Shown: positions 1-15,000 of the stretch, in pieces
How the letters are laid out: each line of letters begins with the position of its first letter
Numbering within the stretch: position 1 is the first letter of the stretch
Source: SAR324 cluster bacterium
GTDB taxonomy: Bacteria; SAR324; NAC60-12
Assembly: GCA_028281495.1 (NCBI GenBank)
Contig: JANQJU010000026.1
Span: 59,109-123,108, forward strand
DNA: 64,000 nt
Direction of reading: 5' to 3'
Made by a program: the position numbers and the translations under genes
Notes under the pieces: model-generated
The model's input: only the letters and a program-made list of their open reading frames with translations
Databases searched by the model: none
Told to the model about the DNA's origin: nothing

Positions 1-3000
1 GCCGCGTCTGATTTGCAAAAAGGGAGTGTGAGTGCGGGTTTGGCTAAGCTTTCAGAAAGCGGCTTGCTGCCCCCGGAAGCACAAGAGGTAGCCACCCAAG
101 TTCAAGAACTCACTCCCAAAGTGGATGCGGCAAAGACGGCCCTACAATCCTTCCAACAAGGAGACGCTGCCGGAGGGCTGAATCAGTTGTCAGCAAGTGG
201 GTTGTTGCCCCCGGAAGCCCAAGAGGTGGCCACCCAAGTAGACACCCTCTCCAAGCAGGTGGAATCGGCAAAAACCGGATTATCTTCCTTGCAATCCGGT
301 CAGGTCGGCGAAGGGTTACGCCAATTGTCCGAAAGCGGCTTGTTGCCCCCGGAAGCCCAAGAGATTGCTCAGACCGTCCAACAGACCACCACCCAAGTGG
401 AGCAGGCCCAAGAAGGCTTAGAGACCTTGGCCTCCGGTGAAATCACGGATGGCTTGCAACAACTCACCGATGCCCAGCTGCTCCCTCCCGAAGCGGATGA
501 AGTCGCCACTCAAATCCAATCGCTGCAAACCGAACTCAAAAACACAGAGACGGCTTTTGAGCAATTTCAAAATGGATCGGTGGCGGAAGGTCTCCAACAA
601 CTGAGCACCAATGAGCTGCTGCCCGCCGAGGCTCAAACCGTCGCTGGAAACTTGAAGAGCCTCTCGGAAAAAGTGACGGCAGCCAAAGACTCCCTCGATC
701 AATTCCGGGAAGGGCAAGTGGCTGCGGGCCTGCAACAGCTCACCGAAAAAAAGCTTCTGCCTGCGGAAGCGCAAACCGTTGCAGAAAAGATTCCACAAAT
801 CGAATCAGCATTGGAATCCGTAGAGGCCGCTCTGAGTGATTTTCAAGAGGGTGAAATTGCCCCCGGTCTCCAGAAACTCACCGATGGAAACCTGCTTCCT
901 GAGGAGGCTCAACCGATCACCACCCAAGTCCAAGACCTGTCAGACACTCTCTCCCAAGCCAAAAGTGCCATCGATCAATTCCGAGCCGGACAACTCGCAG
1001 ACGGTGCCCAAACTTTACTCGAAAGCAGCTTGATCAAAGGTGATTCGCAACCTGATTTGGGTTCTGCATCAGCAGACACATCCACGGATTCTGAGTCCGC
1101 AGACACATCCACAGATTCTACTCCAGCAGACACATCCACGGATTCTACTCCAGCAGATTCCGCGTCCGCAGGCACACCGACCCAAGATCAAACTGCCGGC
1201 CAAATTTCTGGTCAAACGTTACCGGATCAAATCCGCCATGTGCTGAGCAATGCGGATGCGGCCCAAGCGGCGTTTGAACAATTCCAGTCGGGAAAAATCA
1301 CTCCTGGTTTTAAACAGCTCTCGGAAACCTCGTGGATGCCGGAGGAGGCACAAACGGTTCTGAAACAATTGGATGCGGTCACCACTCAATTGGAATCGGC
1401 TCAAACGGCCACCAGCCGCTTTCAATCGGACAACCCGGTTGGAGGGTTGGAAGTGCTTCGCCAAGCTGAACTGTTGCCTACCGAAACCGAAACCTTGGAG
1501 CAGGAACTCACGACGCTGCTCGATACCACCCATGCCGCACAAAATGCGCTGGAGGATTTCAAAAACGGCCACCTCGCTCAAGGCTTGGGCAAACTCAAAG
1601 ATAACGGAGTTCTTCCGGAAGAATCCAAAGACCTCGTCCCCCAAATCCAACAGGTCACGAGTACCGTAGAAAAAGCCAAAACCGCGTTAGATGCCTTTGC
1701 TCAAGGCGAGGTGGTCTCGGGACTACAAACCCTGCAAGATTACAAAATCTTAGGCCAAGACGCCCAGCCACTCCTCAATGATGTCCGGCAAATACAAACT
1801 CGAACCACGACCGTTCAAGCGGCAGAAACCAGTTTCCAACAAGGTCAACTCGCTGCTGGATTGAAAGCCCTGCGAGATAGCCAAGGATTGTCTCCTGAAG
1901 CACAAGACCTTTCACTGAAAGCAGAAGACCAATTGGGGCCGCTGAATGGAGTCCAGAAAGTCTTGGAACAATTCCAAGCCGGATCGGTCGCTCCCGGCCT
2001 CCAGGCATTGGTTGACGAGGGATTGCTCCCCCCCGAAGCCAATACCTTAGCCGACGAAGTCAACACGGTGTCCAACCAAGTCCAACAAGCGGAAGCAGCG
2101 TTTGAACAATTCGCACAAGGGCAAGTGGCTTCCGGACTCACCCAACTGGGCAAAACGGACTTGTTGCCCGCCGATGCTCAAGCCACTGCCGAGCAGGTCC
2201 AAGTCGTCGCCCAAAATGTGGAAATGGCCTTGAACGCTTTTGACGATTTCAAGGAAGGCAAATTAGTCAGCGGCTTTCAAAAACTCAAAGACAGCACGTT
2301 CCTTCCGGTGGAAGCGGGGGAACTCGTCACTTATATCCAAGAAGCACAAGACCACGTGAACACGGTCGAAACTGTCTTGGACGCCTTCAAAGACGGCAAG
2401 GTCGTGGAAGGCTTCCAAAAATTAGACGAAAGCGGCTTGCTGCCAGACACTTTCAACGAACTCCTCAACCAATTGCAAAACATTGCCGACCGAGTGCAAA
2501 CCGCTCAGGAGGGGCTGCAGGATTTCAAATCGGGTCAGGTTGCCGATGGATTGAAAAAACTGGGAGAAACGGGACTGTTGGGATCCGAAGCGTTTGATTT
2601 GGCCTCGCAGTTGGAAACGGTCCAAGACCTCATTGCCACGGCTGCCAATGCTTTGTCGGATTTTGAAGGAGCCAAGCTTTCTGCTGGATTGCAGAAGCTG
2701 TTTGAAGTGGAATTGCTGGACGCCCAATATCAATCGATTGTGGACCCGATTGCCCAAGTCGAAGGCGAATTGGCTTCCGATGATCCGGCCTTATCCGACT
2801 TCCGACGAGGCCGTGTGGCGCGGGGTTTGGCCAAGCTCAGTAAAAATGAAGCCTTCCCACCTGATACCAAAGCCGTTGCTACCGAACTCAAAGAGGCAGA
2901 AAAGCGCATTGCCGGAGCACAATCCGCATTAAAAAATTTCCAACGCGGACAAGTGATCGATGGTTTGAATCGCTTGGTGGATGTTGAGTTTTTACCCACA

Positions 3001-6000
3001 AGCACCAAGCCTCTGATCGATCAGTTGCGTCAGTCCAAAAAGAAAGTCGATAACGCTGGACGAGGCTTGACCGATTTCGAACGAGGTCGTGTCGCCAACG
3101 GCTTGAAAAAACTCACCGAAAGCACCCTGTTGCCTGCCGAAGGGGAGGACCTCGCTGATCAAGTGGATCAACTGGAAGACCACTATCGCACCGCTCAAAA
3201 ATCGCTGGAAGCCTTTCAATACGGCAATCTGGAAAATGGGCTACAGCAATTGAAAGCAAGCACGTTCTTGCCACTCGATGCAGACCCGATGATCGACCCG
3301 GCGCAGTCCTCTGAAGATCAACTCAAGATCGCCCAACAAGCCGGAGATGAATTCCAAAATAACAAAGTGGCGGAGGGGTTGCGTCAACTTGCTCAGGCCG
3401 ATTTGCTGCCTCCAGAAACGACAGCATTGGCCGATCAATTGGAAGCCGTAACGGCCCAAATCGAAGAGGTTCAAGCCGCGTTCCAACAGTTTCAAAAAGG
3501 CGAAGTGGGCAACGGCATGACTTCCCTCAGCAGTGTCACTTTGCTTTCAGAAGCTTCCCGCCAGGTCGCGGGTTCTTTGCAAGAAGTGATTGATCATTTG
3601 GAACAAGCTCAGACGGCATTGCAAACCTTCGAACAAGGTGAAACCCCAAAGGGTTTTCAACAGTTGATTGCCAGCACGTTCCTCAACGCGGAAATCGAGC
3701 CACTGATTCCCGAAATCGAACAGCTTCTCCAAAGCACCTCCTCTGCCGAAGCAGCATTCGAGGCATTCCAACAAGGGCAGCTCAACGAAGGGCTGCAACA
3801 ACTGCAATCGGCGGAACTTTTGTCGGAAGCCTCCCAAGCTTTGGTGGAACCAGTTCAAGAAGTGGGACAATTCATGGAATCGGCCAAGGCTGGTTTGGAT
3901 GCTCTGCAAGCGGGACAGATTCCCGAAGGATTGCAGCAGCTCACCGAGAGTCAATTGCTCCCAGAAGCCACCCAAACCATTGTGGACCAAATCCAAACGG
4001 TGATTCACACGGTGGAAGCGGTCACTCAAGCCCAAGCTTCCTGGAAAGAAGGTGAGATTGCTGCGGGGTTCACTCCATTGACGGAAGGAAGCAGCACCTC
4101 TGCCCAAGACACCAGCACCTCTGCCGAAGACACCAGCACCAGCGCGCCTGCTGGAGAGGACTCTCCATCTGCGGGCGTTTTGTTATCTGAAACCGCGAAA
4201 GGGGTGATACCAGCAATTGAAGCCCTGGATGACCGGTTAAAAACGGCTCAACAGGCTTTGGAAAGCTTACAACAAGGTCAGGTCCCCGAAGGATTGACTC
4301 AGTTGGTGGATAGCGAGTGGTTGCCCTCAGAAGGGTCACTTTTGGCCGATGCGGTAAAAGGCATCAGTCAAAAACTAGAGGTCTTGCAAACGGCCGAGCC
4401 GGATTTTGCTCAAGTCAAAGTGGCCGAAGGTCTCCAAAAATGGCTTCAAGGCGAACTGCTTTCTTCTGATGCCGCAACCGAGGTTACAAAAGTCGGCGAT
4501 GCTTCCCAAAAACTCGACACGCTCAAAACCGTCTTTGATGGCTTCCGGCAAGGTCAAGTCAGTGAAGGCCTCACCCAACTGAGCGAAGCGGAATTACTTC
4601 CTCCCGAAGCCAAGGAATTGGCCACCTCCATTCAAACCGTGCTGGATAAGGTCGACACCACTCGCACGGCCTTCAGTGAATTCAAACGAGGCAATATTGC
4701 TGAAGGGTTGCGGAATCTCACGGATAGCGAATGGTTGCCTTCGGAAACGCTGAATTTGGCCGACCAAGTCCAATCGTTGACGGAGACCATTTCGGTGTCC
4801 CAACAAGCCTTCGAAGATTTCAGTCGAGGCAATGTGGTCGGAGGCTTGGAACTCCTCAGTGAAAATAAGGTCTTGCCTCCCGAAGCCGACACGCTCGCCC
4901 AATCGGTACGAGATCTTCAAGAAAAAGTGGAGACCACCCAACAAGCCTTTGACACCATGATTCAAGGTAATCTCAGTGAAGGCTTGCAGACCTTGCGTCA
5001 GGCAGAGGTCTTGCCCGAAGAAGTCCAGACCATTGCCAAGCAAGTCCAAGACCTGACCGACAAGGTCGATACGGCCAGCAATGCTTTAGAAGCGTTCCGA
5101 CGGGGCGAAGCGGCAGAGGGTTTGAGTTGGCTTTCCAATGGCGGGTTGTTGCCGCCTGAAGCCCAGACCATTGCCAACGAATTGCAAGGCATCACCGAAA
5201 AAGTGGGAACGGCCCAACAAGGCCTAGAAGCCCTCTGCCAAGGCGACCTTTCGGGTGGTTTCGACACACTTCTTCAAGGTGACCTCTTGCCCGATTCGGC
5301 CAGTGGTCTTGCAGAACAGGTGCAAGGTATTGGTGAGGCAGTGCAATCGGCTCAAGGAGCATTCGACGCCTTTCGCCAAGGTGATGTTTCGGGAGGATTA
5401 TCCAGCTTAGCCCAAACCGGGTTGCTGCCGCCTGAAGCCGAGAACCTCGGAAAAATGATCCCGGACGTTCTCAGCAAGGCCGATGCGGCACGACAAGCAT
5501 TTGCCTCGATCAAAGACGGTGACATTGCCGGAGGCTTGAGCAAACTCGGAGAAAGCGGGGCCTTGCCTGATGCGGCTCAAAGCTTGGTCGACCAAGCGGC
5601 TGAAGTCACGGCCAAAGTCGATGCTGCGAAAGGAGCTGTATCGGCCTTCAAAAATGGGGATGTGTCCGGCGGATTACAGACGCTTCACGACAGTGGCGTC
5701 CTTCCCGAAGGTTCTGGAGAGTATGTGCAAGCGGTGCAAGACACCATGAGCCAAATGCGTGTGGCCAAGGGAGCGTTCGATCAATTGAAAGCAGGCAACG
5801 TTGCAGGGGGGTTCCAGCAGTTGCAGGATACGGGGTTGGTGCCTGATGCCAATCGATTGATCGGACCGGTTCAAGATGCCGTGCAAGCGGCTCAGAACGT
5901 CCCGAAGATGAAAACATTGGTTTCCCAGGCTCAACAAAAACTGAAGCAAACTGCTTCACTCAGTACCAGTGCTTCCGAGACATTACAAAAAGCCAAAGAC

Positions 6001-9000
6001 ACGCTCAACGCCATGCCTTCACCCGAAAGCGTGGTGGATACGAGTTCCAAAGTCGCCGACACTCTGCAAGCCAAGGTGCAGGTCCAAAAAACGTATCGCG
6101 AGGGCATCGAAGCCGGAGAGACCGTCCCTGAAGGTCCCCAATTGATGCGAAACATCGGAAAAGGCTCGCGTGAGGTGCTGCAAAACGACGCACCCACGTC
6201 CGTGATCCTGGATCCTTCGTTTTCCGGTCTGTCGACGATGCAAGACAAGATTGAAACCGCCCGCACCGGAGTGAACGAAACCAAACAACAAACCGAAGAT
6301 CTCAAGGATCCTGTCAAAGAAGCGGGAACGGTTCCTGAATCCACCAAAAAATCTCAAGATCTGGCCGACCAAGCTTCCAAAACTCTCGACCAAGCCAATA
6401 ACGGACAAGCCGAAGCGTCGGAACTCTTGGAACAGTCACGAGCCGCCGATTCTGGCGGAGCCATGCAAGGGCTGCTCAAGCAAAGCAGCAAGTTCCCTAA
6501 TGCAAAAAAGTTGACCTCACCAGCGTCCGACCCTTCGGCTCAAACCACGTCGTCTTTGCAGACCAGCCAAGACAAGATCGAACAGGCTCAAAATATTCTG
6601 AGTTTGCCTCCGGTTCCCAACCTGAGCCAAGGCTTCGACCAATTGGAAGCCAACCAAGCCCTCACGCCTGAGGCCCAAGCCGTGGTGGATCAGGCTCGTG
6701 TGGTCCAAGCCAAAGTGGACGAGGGCAAAGGCATGCTTCAAGACTTCCGTCAGCAAGATGCCACCAAAGCGATGTCGCAGGCCCGTAAAGACAAAAGCGT
6801 GGCTCCGGAACAAAAAGACTCGCTGAAGCAAACTCGGAAAGCCCAACGTAAAGTCAACCGAGCCTCACAAGGCATGGATGCGTTCCGTCAAGGGGATGTT
6901 TCAGGCGGTTTGAAGCACTGGAGCAAAGGAGGTTTGCTCAAGCCAGAAGCCAAGCAACTGGCCAAGAAGGTCAAGCAAAACGAAGACAAATATACGGCGG
7001 CGTGGGATGCCAAAAAAAGCCTGCAAAAGAACGATGTCGCAGGCGGTCTCAAGCAAATGGAACAGAGCAGCTTGCTCGATTCCCAAGCCTCTCAACATGC
7101 CGATTCTATCCAAAAACTCACCGACACGGTCGAATCCAGCAAAGGTTCCCTCGATAGTTTCCGGCAAGGGGATTTTTCCAGTGGTGTGAATCAAATCGAC
7201 AACAGTGGGGCGATGGACTATGCCCCCGCTAGTTCCTCCAGCAGTTCTGCCTCCAGCACCTCGACCGATTCGAGTGCCTCTGCCTCCAGCAGCACTTCCG
7301 CCGATTCCAGCAGCACTTCCAGTAGTACCTCCTCCAGTGCCTCCAGCAGCACTTCTGCCGATTCCAGTACCTCTGCCTCCAGCAGTACTTCCAGCAGTAC
7401 TTCCGCCGATTCTAGCAGCACTTCTGCCGATTCTAGCAGCACTTCCACCGATTCCAGTGCAGCTTCTGGCAGCGACAGTTCTTCTGACAGTGGCATTGGA
7501 GGAGGGCTGGGTGGGCTGCTCGATATGGGAGACAAGATCACCCAAGCCAAAGAAGGATTGGAAGAACTCACCCAAGGGCAGGTGGTGGAAGGGTTCACCA
7601 AGATTGCAGACACCAAGCTGCTGGGGATGGTTTCTAGTGATGCCCAAGACTTACTGGAGAAAGTGGTCAATCTGTTGGGCAAGATCGATGTTGCCAAGCA
7701 GATTGCTCAAGACTTCCGCAACAAACGCATTTTGCAAGGGCTGGAAAAGCTCAAAGAAAGCGGCATTTTGGACCTGTTGCCTGCCGATGTGAAGGATGCG
7801 GTTGAGAAGGTCATTGGCATCGTTTCCAACATCGATTTGCTGCGGCAAGCGTTTCAAGACTTCCGGCAGAAACGGGTCATGGAAGGCTTGGACAAGGTCA
7901 AGCAAACGGGATTTTTGCCAGAACCCGCTGAGCAGGCTATCGGTAAAATCCAAGAGGTGATGGACAAGCTCGATGATCTCGAAGCCGCCTTGGATGACCT
8001 CGAAGCCGGACGGTTCATTGAGGGATTGAAAAAGATCATCGATAGCAATGTTGTGGGCATCGTGTACCCTCCCGCTCAAGAAGCCCTGGGGAAAGTCAGC
8101 GACCTGCTCGACAAAGTGGAGCAACTGCAACAGGCCGTCGAAAAGTTGCTGAACGGACAAATCATGGAAGGCCTTCAGCAGATTGCCGATACCCAAGTCG
8201 TGGGCATGATTTCCGAAGATGCCCAAAAAGCCTTTGAAGACATCATTGGCATCTTTGGAAAAATCGAAAAAGCTTCTGAAGCGATTGGGTATTTGCAGCA
8301 AGGAGAAATCCTCAAAGGCGTCACTGCCGTCGAAGAAAGTGAACTGCTGGCGGTGATTTCTGACGATGCGCAGAAGTTCCTCACCCAATTCCGCGAGCTG
8401 ATTGAAAAAGGAAAACAAGCCCAAGCTGCCATCCCCCAATTCTTAACAGGGGACATTCTCGGTGGCGTGACCACCGTGGAAGAAAGCGGTTTTGTGGGCG
8501 TGATTTCTCAGGATGCTCAAAATGCCCTCTCTGAAATCAAAGGCCTCATTGAAAAAGGCATGGTGGCTTATGGAGCCATTGCCGACTTCCAAGGACTGCG
8601 CTTTGCAGACGGCCTGAAAAAAATTGAACAAAGCGAACTGCTGGCCCTCATATCCGAGGATGCCCAAAAGGCCATCGGTACTCTCGCGACTCTAGTAGAG
8701 AAGCTCACCCAGATCTGGGAAAAAGTTCGACAACTCCAAACCTCTGGCAAAACCGATCCGCAAGAAATCCTCACGGTCCTCCTCGATATCCTCAAAGCGG
8801 TTGAAGAAAGCCAACTGTTTGCCCTGATTTCCGACCAAGCCCAAACCGCGCTCACCCAAGTCATCGGACTCTTAGAAAAACTGCCCGACGTGATTGCGGC
8901 GCTGGAAAAACTCACCCAGCTTGAAAACCCCGATGAAGTCCAGATTGCGGAAGCCGTCTTGGAAGTCGTGCAGGCGGTGGAAAAAACCGAGTTCTTTGCC

Positions 9001-12000
9001 ATCATTTCTCAGGATTTGCAGAATGGCTTGGGGTTTGTCAGCGACCTCATCCAACGGGCATTGAAAGCCTGGGCTGCCAAAGACCTGTTCTTGGAACAGA
9101 AGTTTGTTGAAGGCATCAAAGCGGTTCAGGAAAGCGAGTTTTTTGGCCTGTTCTCTCAAGACCTACAGGATGGCCTGACCACGGTCACCGACTATGTGGA
9201 ACGAGCAGCCAAAGCCTGGGAAGCCAAAGACGATTTCATGAATTTGGAGATCGTGGCGGGTTTGGAAAAGGTGGAAGCGAGCCAATTGTTCGCCATCATT
9301 TCCGACCAGGCCCAGGAGATGATCGGCACGATCAAAGAGTTTGTGACACGGCTTCAAAAAGCGTGGGCTGCGGTTGATGATTTCGAGCAAATGAAGATCT
9401 TGGAAGGCATCACCAAGATCGAAGACAGCCAAGTCGTGGCTTTGGTTTCTGCGGAAGGCCAAGAGGCGCTCACCTTCATTCGGGACGTGGTAGAGCGAGC
9501 GACCAAAGCCTGGGCGGCCAAAGATCAATTCCTCGAAGGCGATGTACTGGGGGGCATCACCACCGTGGAATCGAGCGAGTTCTTATTGCTCATCCATCAA
9601 TCGGCACAAGACGCCCTGACCACCCTCAAAGAGGTGGTGGAACGTGCTGAAAAAGCACTCGCTTCCAAAGACGACTTCCTGGCAGGCAAGTACCTAGACG
9701 GCCTCACCAAAATTGAAGACAGTCAGCTCCTTGCCCTCATCCATGAAGAAGCGCAAAAGGCCATCAGCACCATCCGCGAGCTCGTGGAAAAAGGACAGGT
9801 GGCTTACGAGTCAGTGGATCTATTCAAAGCCTTAGAAATCGTCCAAGGCCTGCAAAAGGTAGAAGACAGCCAATTGCTCGCGGTGATTTCTGAAGACGCT
9901 CAAGGGGTGCTCACCCAAATCCGCGAACTCGCCCAAAAAGTCGAAACGGCGGCAACTTCTATCGACGATTTCAAACAAGGTGACATTCTTGCGGGTCTGC
10001 AAAAAATCGAAGACAGCGAACTGCTTGCCTTGCTTCCTTCCATTGGTGATCAAGCCCAAGCGAGCCTGGGCACGCTCAAAGACGCGTACCAGCGGGCGAC
10101 CGTGGCGGCTGAAGCCATTCCCTTGTTCGAACAAGGCCAGTATGTGGATGGCTTGAAAAAACTCGAAGAAAGCAAGCTCGCAGAACTGATCCATCCTGAA
10201 GCCCAAAACTTCATCACAAAACTCATTGATGTGGCCGAACGCGCCACCATCGGAGCTGAGGCTTACCAACTCTTCACTCAGAAAGAGATCGTCCCTGGTC
10301 TGGAAAAAGCTATTGAAAGCCAGTTGCTCCTGCTGATTCCTGAAGTTGGCGACGATGCGCAGAAAATCCTCAATGACCTCCTTGCTCTTGTCCAAAAAGC
10401 CGAGATGGCGTGGGCGGGAGTGCAAGACCTTAAGGCGCAAGATTACAAAACCGGCCTGGAAAAAATCCGTGATAGTGAACTGCTCACGGTGCTTCCTGAA
10501 ATTGGAGATGACGCCCAAGCCGTCTTAGTGAAAGTCGTGGATAGCTTCGAGAAGATCACCACGGCGATTGATTCCCGTACCTTGTTTGAACAAGGCCAAT
10601 ACATTGAAGGGTTGCAGAAGATCGAGGAAAGCGAAGTTCTGTTGGTGATTCCCGACTATGGCACCCAGGCCCAAGATTTGTTGAAGTTGGTCGTCGACAT
10701 CGCCAACCGCGTAACGGTCGCGTTGGAAGCCAAAGACGATTTTCTAAAGATTGCCGAAGTGCCTCCGCAAGAAGGATTGCAATCGCTCTTAGCCGGTCTT
10801 CAAAAAATCTCAGACAGCCAACTGTTGGATTTGGTCAATGGCAGTTCCATCCTCACTTCCATTCAAGACATTCTCACCCGAATGGACAAAGCGTGGACGG
10901 GCTTCGATTCTCTGAAGTCGGGGGAGATTCTCACCGGTCTCCAAACGATTGAAGATAGCGAACTGCTCGCCTTGCTTCCCAAAATTGGGGACCAAGCCCA
11001 AGCCAGCTTGAGCACGCTCCAAGATGCCTACCAGCGAGCCACCGTGGCAGCCGAAGCCATCCCCTTATTCGAACAAGGTCAATATGTGGACGGCCTGAAG
11101 AAGCTCGAAGAAAGCAAGTTGGCGGAACTGATTGCTCCGGAAGCGCAGGATTTCATCACCCAACTCATCGATGTGGCCGAACGGGCCACGATTGGAGCAG
11201 AGGCCTATCAACTCTTTACCCAGAAAGAGATCGTCGCGGGCTTGGAAAAAGCCATCGAAAGCCAGTTGTTGCTCCTGATTCCTGAAGTCGGTGACGACGC
11301 TCAGAAGATCCTCAATGACCTCCTGACTCTCGTCCAAAAAACGGAGATCGCGTGGGCGGGGGTACAAGACCTCAAAGCTGGGGAATACAAAACCGGCCTC
11401 GAAAAAATCCGCGACAGCGAGTTGCTCACTTTGCTTCCTGAAATTGGGGCGGATGCGCAGGCGGTGTTAGTGAAAGTGGTCGATAGCTTCGACAAGATCA
11501 CGACCGCCATCGAATCCCGAACCTTGTTCGAACAAGGCCAATACCTCGAAGGCCTCCAGCAGATCGAAACCAGCGAAGTTTTGTTGGTGATCCCGGAATA
11601 TGGAGCACACGCTCAAGACCTATTGAAGCTGGTCATCGATATCGCCAATCGAGTGAATGCGGCGCTTGCAGCCAAAGACGATTTCCTCAAAATCGCCGAG
11701 GTGCCTCCTCAAGAAGGCTTGCAATCGCTCCTTGCCGGTTTGCAAAAAGTTGCCGACAGCCAACTGTTGGACTTGGTCGATGGCACGTCCGTTCTTACCT
11801 CCGTTCAGGATGTTCTCACCCGCGTTGACAAGGCTTGGACGGGCTTCGACTCTCTGACCTCAGGTGAGTTGGTCACGGGCCTCACCCAAATCGAAGAAAG
11901 TCAACTCGCGGCTCTCATCCATGCTGATGCGCAAACAGGACTGGCCACCCTTAAAGAATGGATCGAAAAAGCCACCGCTGCTTGGGAAGCCGTACCGGAC

Positions 12001-15000
12001 TTTGAAAATCAAGATTGGGTGGCCGGATTGAAAAAGCTGGAAGCCAGCGGCTTTTTTGCCTTGATTTCGGAAGATGCCCAGATCGCATTAGGTCAACTCA
12101 CCTCCTTGGTGGAAAAGGCCACTCTCGCCTGGGAAGCCAAACCGCTGTTTGAAAATCTCGATATTGCTGGTGGACTCCAAAAAATCGAAGAAAGCCAACT
12201 CCTCACCTTGATTTCGGATGAGGCACAATCGGTAGTGGCTCGGCTCCGTGAAATTGCGCAAACGGCTGAAGTCCCTGAAGACGCCATTACTGACTTTCAA
12301 AACGGCGATATCATCAGTGGCGTGCAAAAGCTGCTGAACAGCGATTGGATCACCCAATTGGCCGAACTTGATCCCTCCTTGACCAGTGTGGTGGCGCAAG
12401 TTCGCGATTTTGTGGACCGTTTACAACAGGCAATTCCCGCCTTGGCCGATTTCCAAGCCAAGAATTTTGGAGAAGGCTTACAAACCTTGCAGTCGAGCGA
12501 ATTGTTCGGTTTCTTTTCCGGTTCAGCACAGAGTGCGTTGGGGACCATCACGACCGTTGTGCAACGTCTGGAACGTGCCTGGACCGCCATTCCCGATTTC
12601 CAAGAAAAGCGATGGTCGGATGGTTTACAGAAGATTCAAGCCAGCCGGCTGTTGGGAACCTTTTCTACCGAAGCGCAACAAGCTCTGGGACAAGTCGTCA
12701 AATGGGTTCGTCGAGCAGAACAGGCGTGGGAAGCCTTACCTTTGTTTGCCCAAGGCCAGTACACGGCAGGCTTACAACAGCTCTACGACAGTCGTCTGCT
12801 GGAACTGATTGCCGACGACGCCCAATCGGCACTCGACCTCACGATTCGCCTGATCAAAGCCGTGGAATCGGCGGCTCAATCCCGTACCGATTTCGAAGCT
12901 TATCAAATCGCCGATGGTCTGCGCAAAATCCAAGCGAGTGGTTTGGTGGAGATTGTCGGAAACGAAATCTTAGCCAAACTCTTCCCCGATTTGGCTTCGG
13001 TGAACGTCCAAGACTTATTAGGCCAAGTTGTCGAATTTGCCGATGCTCTGGAAAAAGCATCGGGAGCCTTCAACGAATTCAAACAAGGCAACATTCCCGA
13101 CGGACTCAACACCATTCAAGCCAGTGGGCTTCTTGAATTGATCGCGGGCAAAGTAGACGGTCTGGAGATTCTTTCCGAGTTTGTGCAAAGCCTCGAAAAA
13201 GCCTGGGGAGCGGTCGCCTATTTTGAGAAAGGGGAGATCGTCCAAGGCTTGCAAACCGTGGAAGCCAGCCAGATCTTTGCCGTGCTCACCACTGGCCTTC
13301 CTATCGATGGTCAAGCCATTTTCAGTCAAGCCACCGATTTGGTCACTCGTGTGGATAAAGCGGCACAAGCCATCCCCGACTTCCAAGCCAAACAGATCGT
13401 CCCCGGCTTGGAAAAAGTGGAAAGTAGCCAACTCCTCGCTTTCTTTTCCAAAGACGCCCAAACCGCTTTCAGTTCTGCTGTCGAGTTCGTGCAACGTGCG
13501 GAAAAAGCCTATGGGGCTGTCGATCAATTCAAGCAATTACAAATCGTCCAAGGCTTGGAAACCATCGAAGACAGCCAAGTCATTGCCTTGTTTTCCCAAG
13601 AGGCCCAAAGCATTGCAGGCGAGGTCGTCACGTTTGTCCAACGTGGGGAGCTGGCCTGGGAAGCCGTGCCCCTGTTTTCCCAGGGACAATACACTGCTGG
13701 ACTACAAAAACTCTACGATAGCCGTTTGCTGGAATTGGTTGCCAATGAAGCTCAATCCGCCCTCGACCTTGCGATTCGTCTGATCAAAGCCTTGGAAGCG
13801 GCGGTCCAATCCCGCAGCGATTTTGAGGCGTACCGCATTGCAGACGGCCTCCGTACCATCCACACCAGTGGCTTGATGGAAATTGTAGGGGACGAAATCT
13901 TGGCCAAATTGTTCCCCGCCTTGGCTTCGGTGAACTGCCAAGACCTCCTCCGTCAAGTTGTGGAATTTGCCGATGCCTTGGAACGTGCTTCCGGAGCGTT
14001 CAGTGACTTCAAACAAGGTCGTATCCCCGAAGGCCTCCGCACCATCCAAGCCAGTGGGATTTTGGAATTGCTGGCTGGAAAAGTCGAGGGGTTGGAGATC
14101 CTCTCGGAGTTTGCCGAGAGCCTCGAAAAGGCCTGGGGTTCGGTGGAATATTTCCAACGGGGTGATATCGTTCGAGGCATGCAAGAGGTGGAAACCAGCC
14201 AGATCTTTGCGGTCATTACCACGGGCCTTCCCATCGACGGTCAAGCCATTTTCAGTCAAGCTACCGACTTGGTCACTCGTGTGGATAAAGCCGCTCAATC
14301 CATCCCCGACTTCCAATCCAAACAGATCGTCCCCGGCTTAGAAAAAGTAGAAAGCAGTCAACTGCTAGCCTTCTTTTCCAATGACGTGCAGACCGCTTTC
14401 AGCACAGCGGTGGAATTCGTGAAACGTGCTGAAAAAGCCTATGGCGCGGTGGATCAATTCAAGCAGGTTCAAATTGTCCCTGGCTTAGAAACCATTGAAA
14501 GCAGCCAAGTCATCGCTTTGTTTTCCCAAGAAGCCCAAACCATCGCGGGGCAGGTTGTCGATTTCGTCAAACGGTTGGAACAGGCAAGTGCCTCCATCGA
14601 AGATTTCAAGCAACTGCAAATCATTCCTGGTTTGGAAAAAATCGAGGCCAGCCAGGTCTTGGAACCTCTTGGTGTGCAAGACCTGTTTTCCCAGATTGTC
14701 GATTTCCTCAAGAAACTGGCGGTGGCCTATGAAGCCATCGATTTGCTGAAACAATGGCAGTTTGCTGCGGCTGCAGAAAAGATCGAGGCCAGCCAAGTCG
14801 TGGCGGTTTTTTCCCAAGAGGCTCAAGACATCGTAGCCCGCGTGGCCCGGTTCCTCAAAGCTTTGGAATCGCTCTCCAGCGTGATCGACGATTTCAAGAA
14901 TTTCGAGATCGTCACAGGCCTCACCAAGATCCAAGACAGCCGCATCCTGGCCGAGTTTTCCGAAGACGCTCAAAACTACTTCAGCCAAGCAGTCACTGTG

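Noticed and set aside
7218..7697. Long antisense frames opposite the Ser-rich linker of the giant gene
   Set aside because: They are the by-product of repetitive codons in the linker; the proteins are low-complexity mirrors with no ribosome-binding site.
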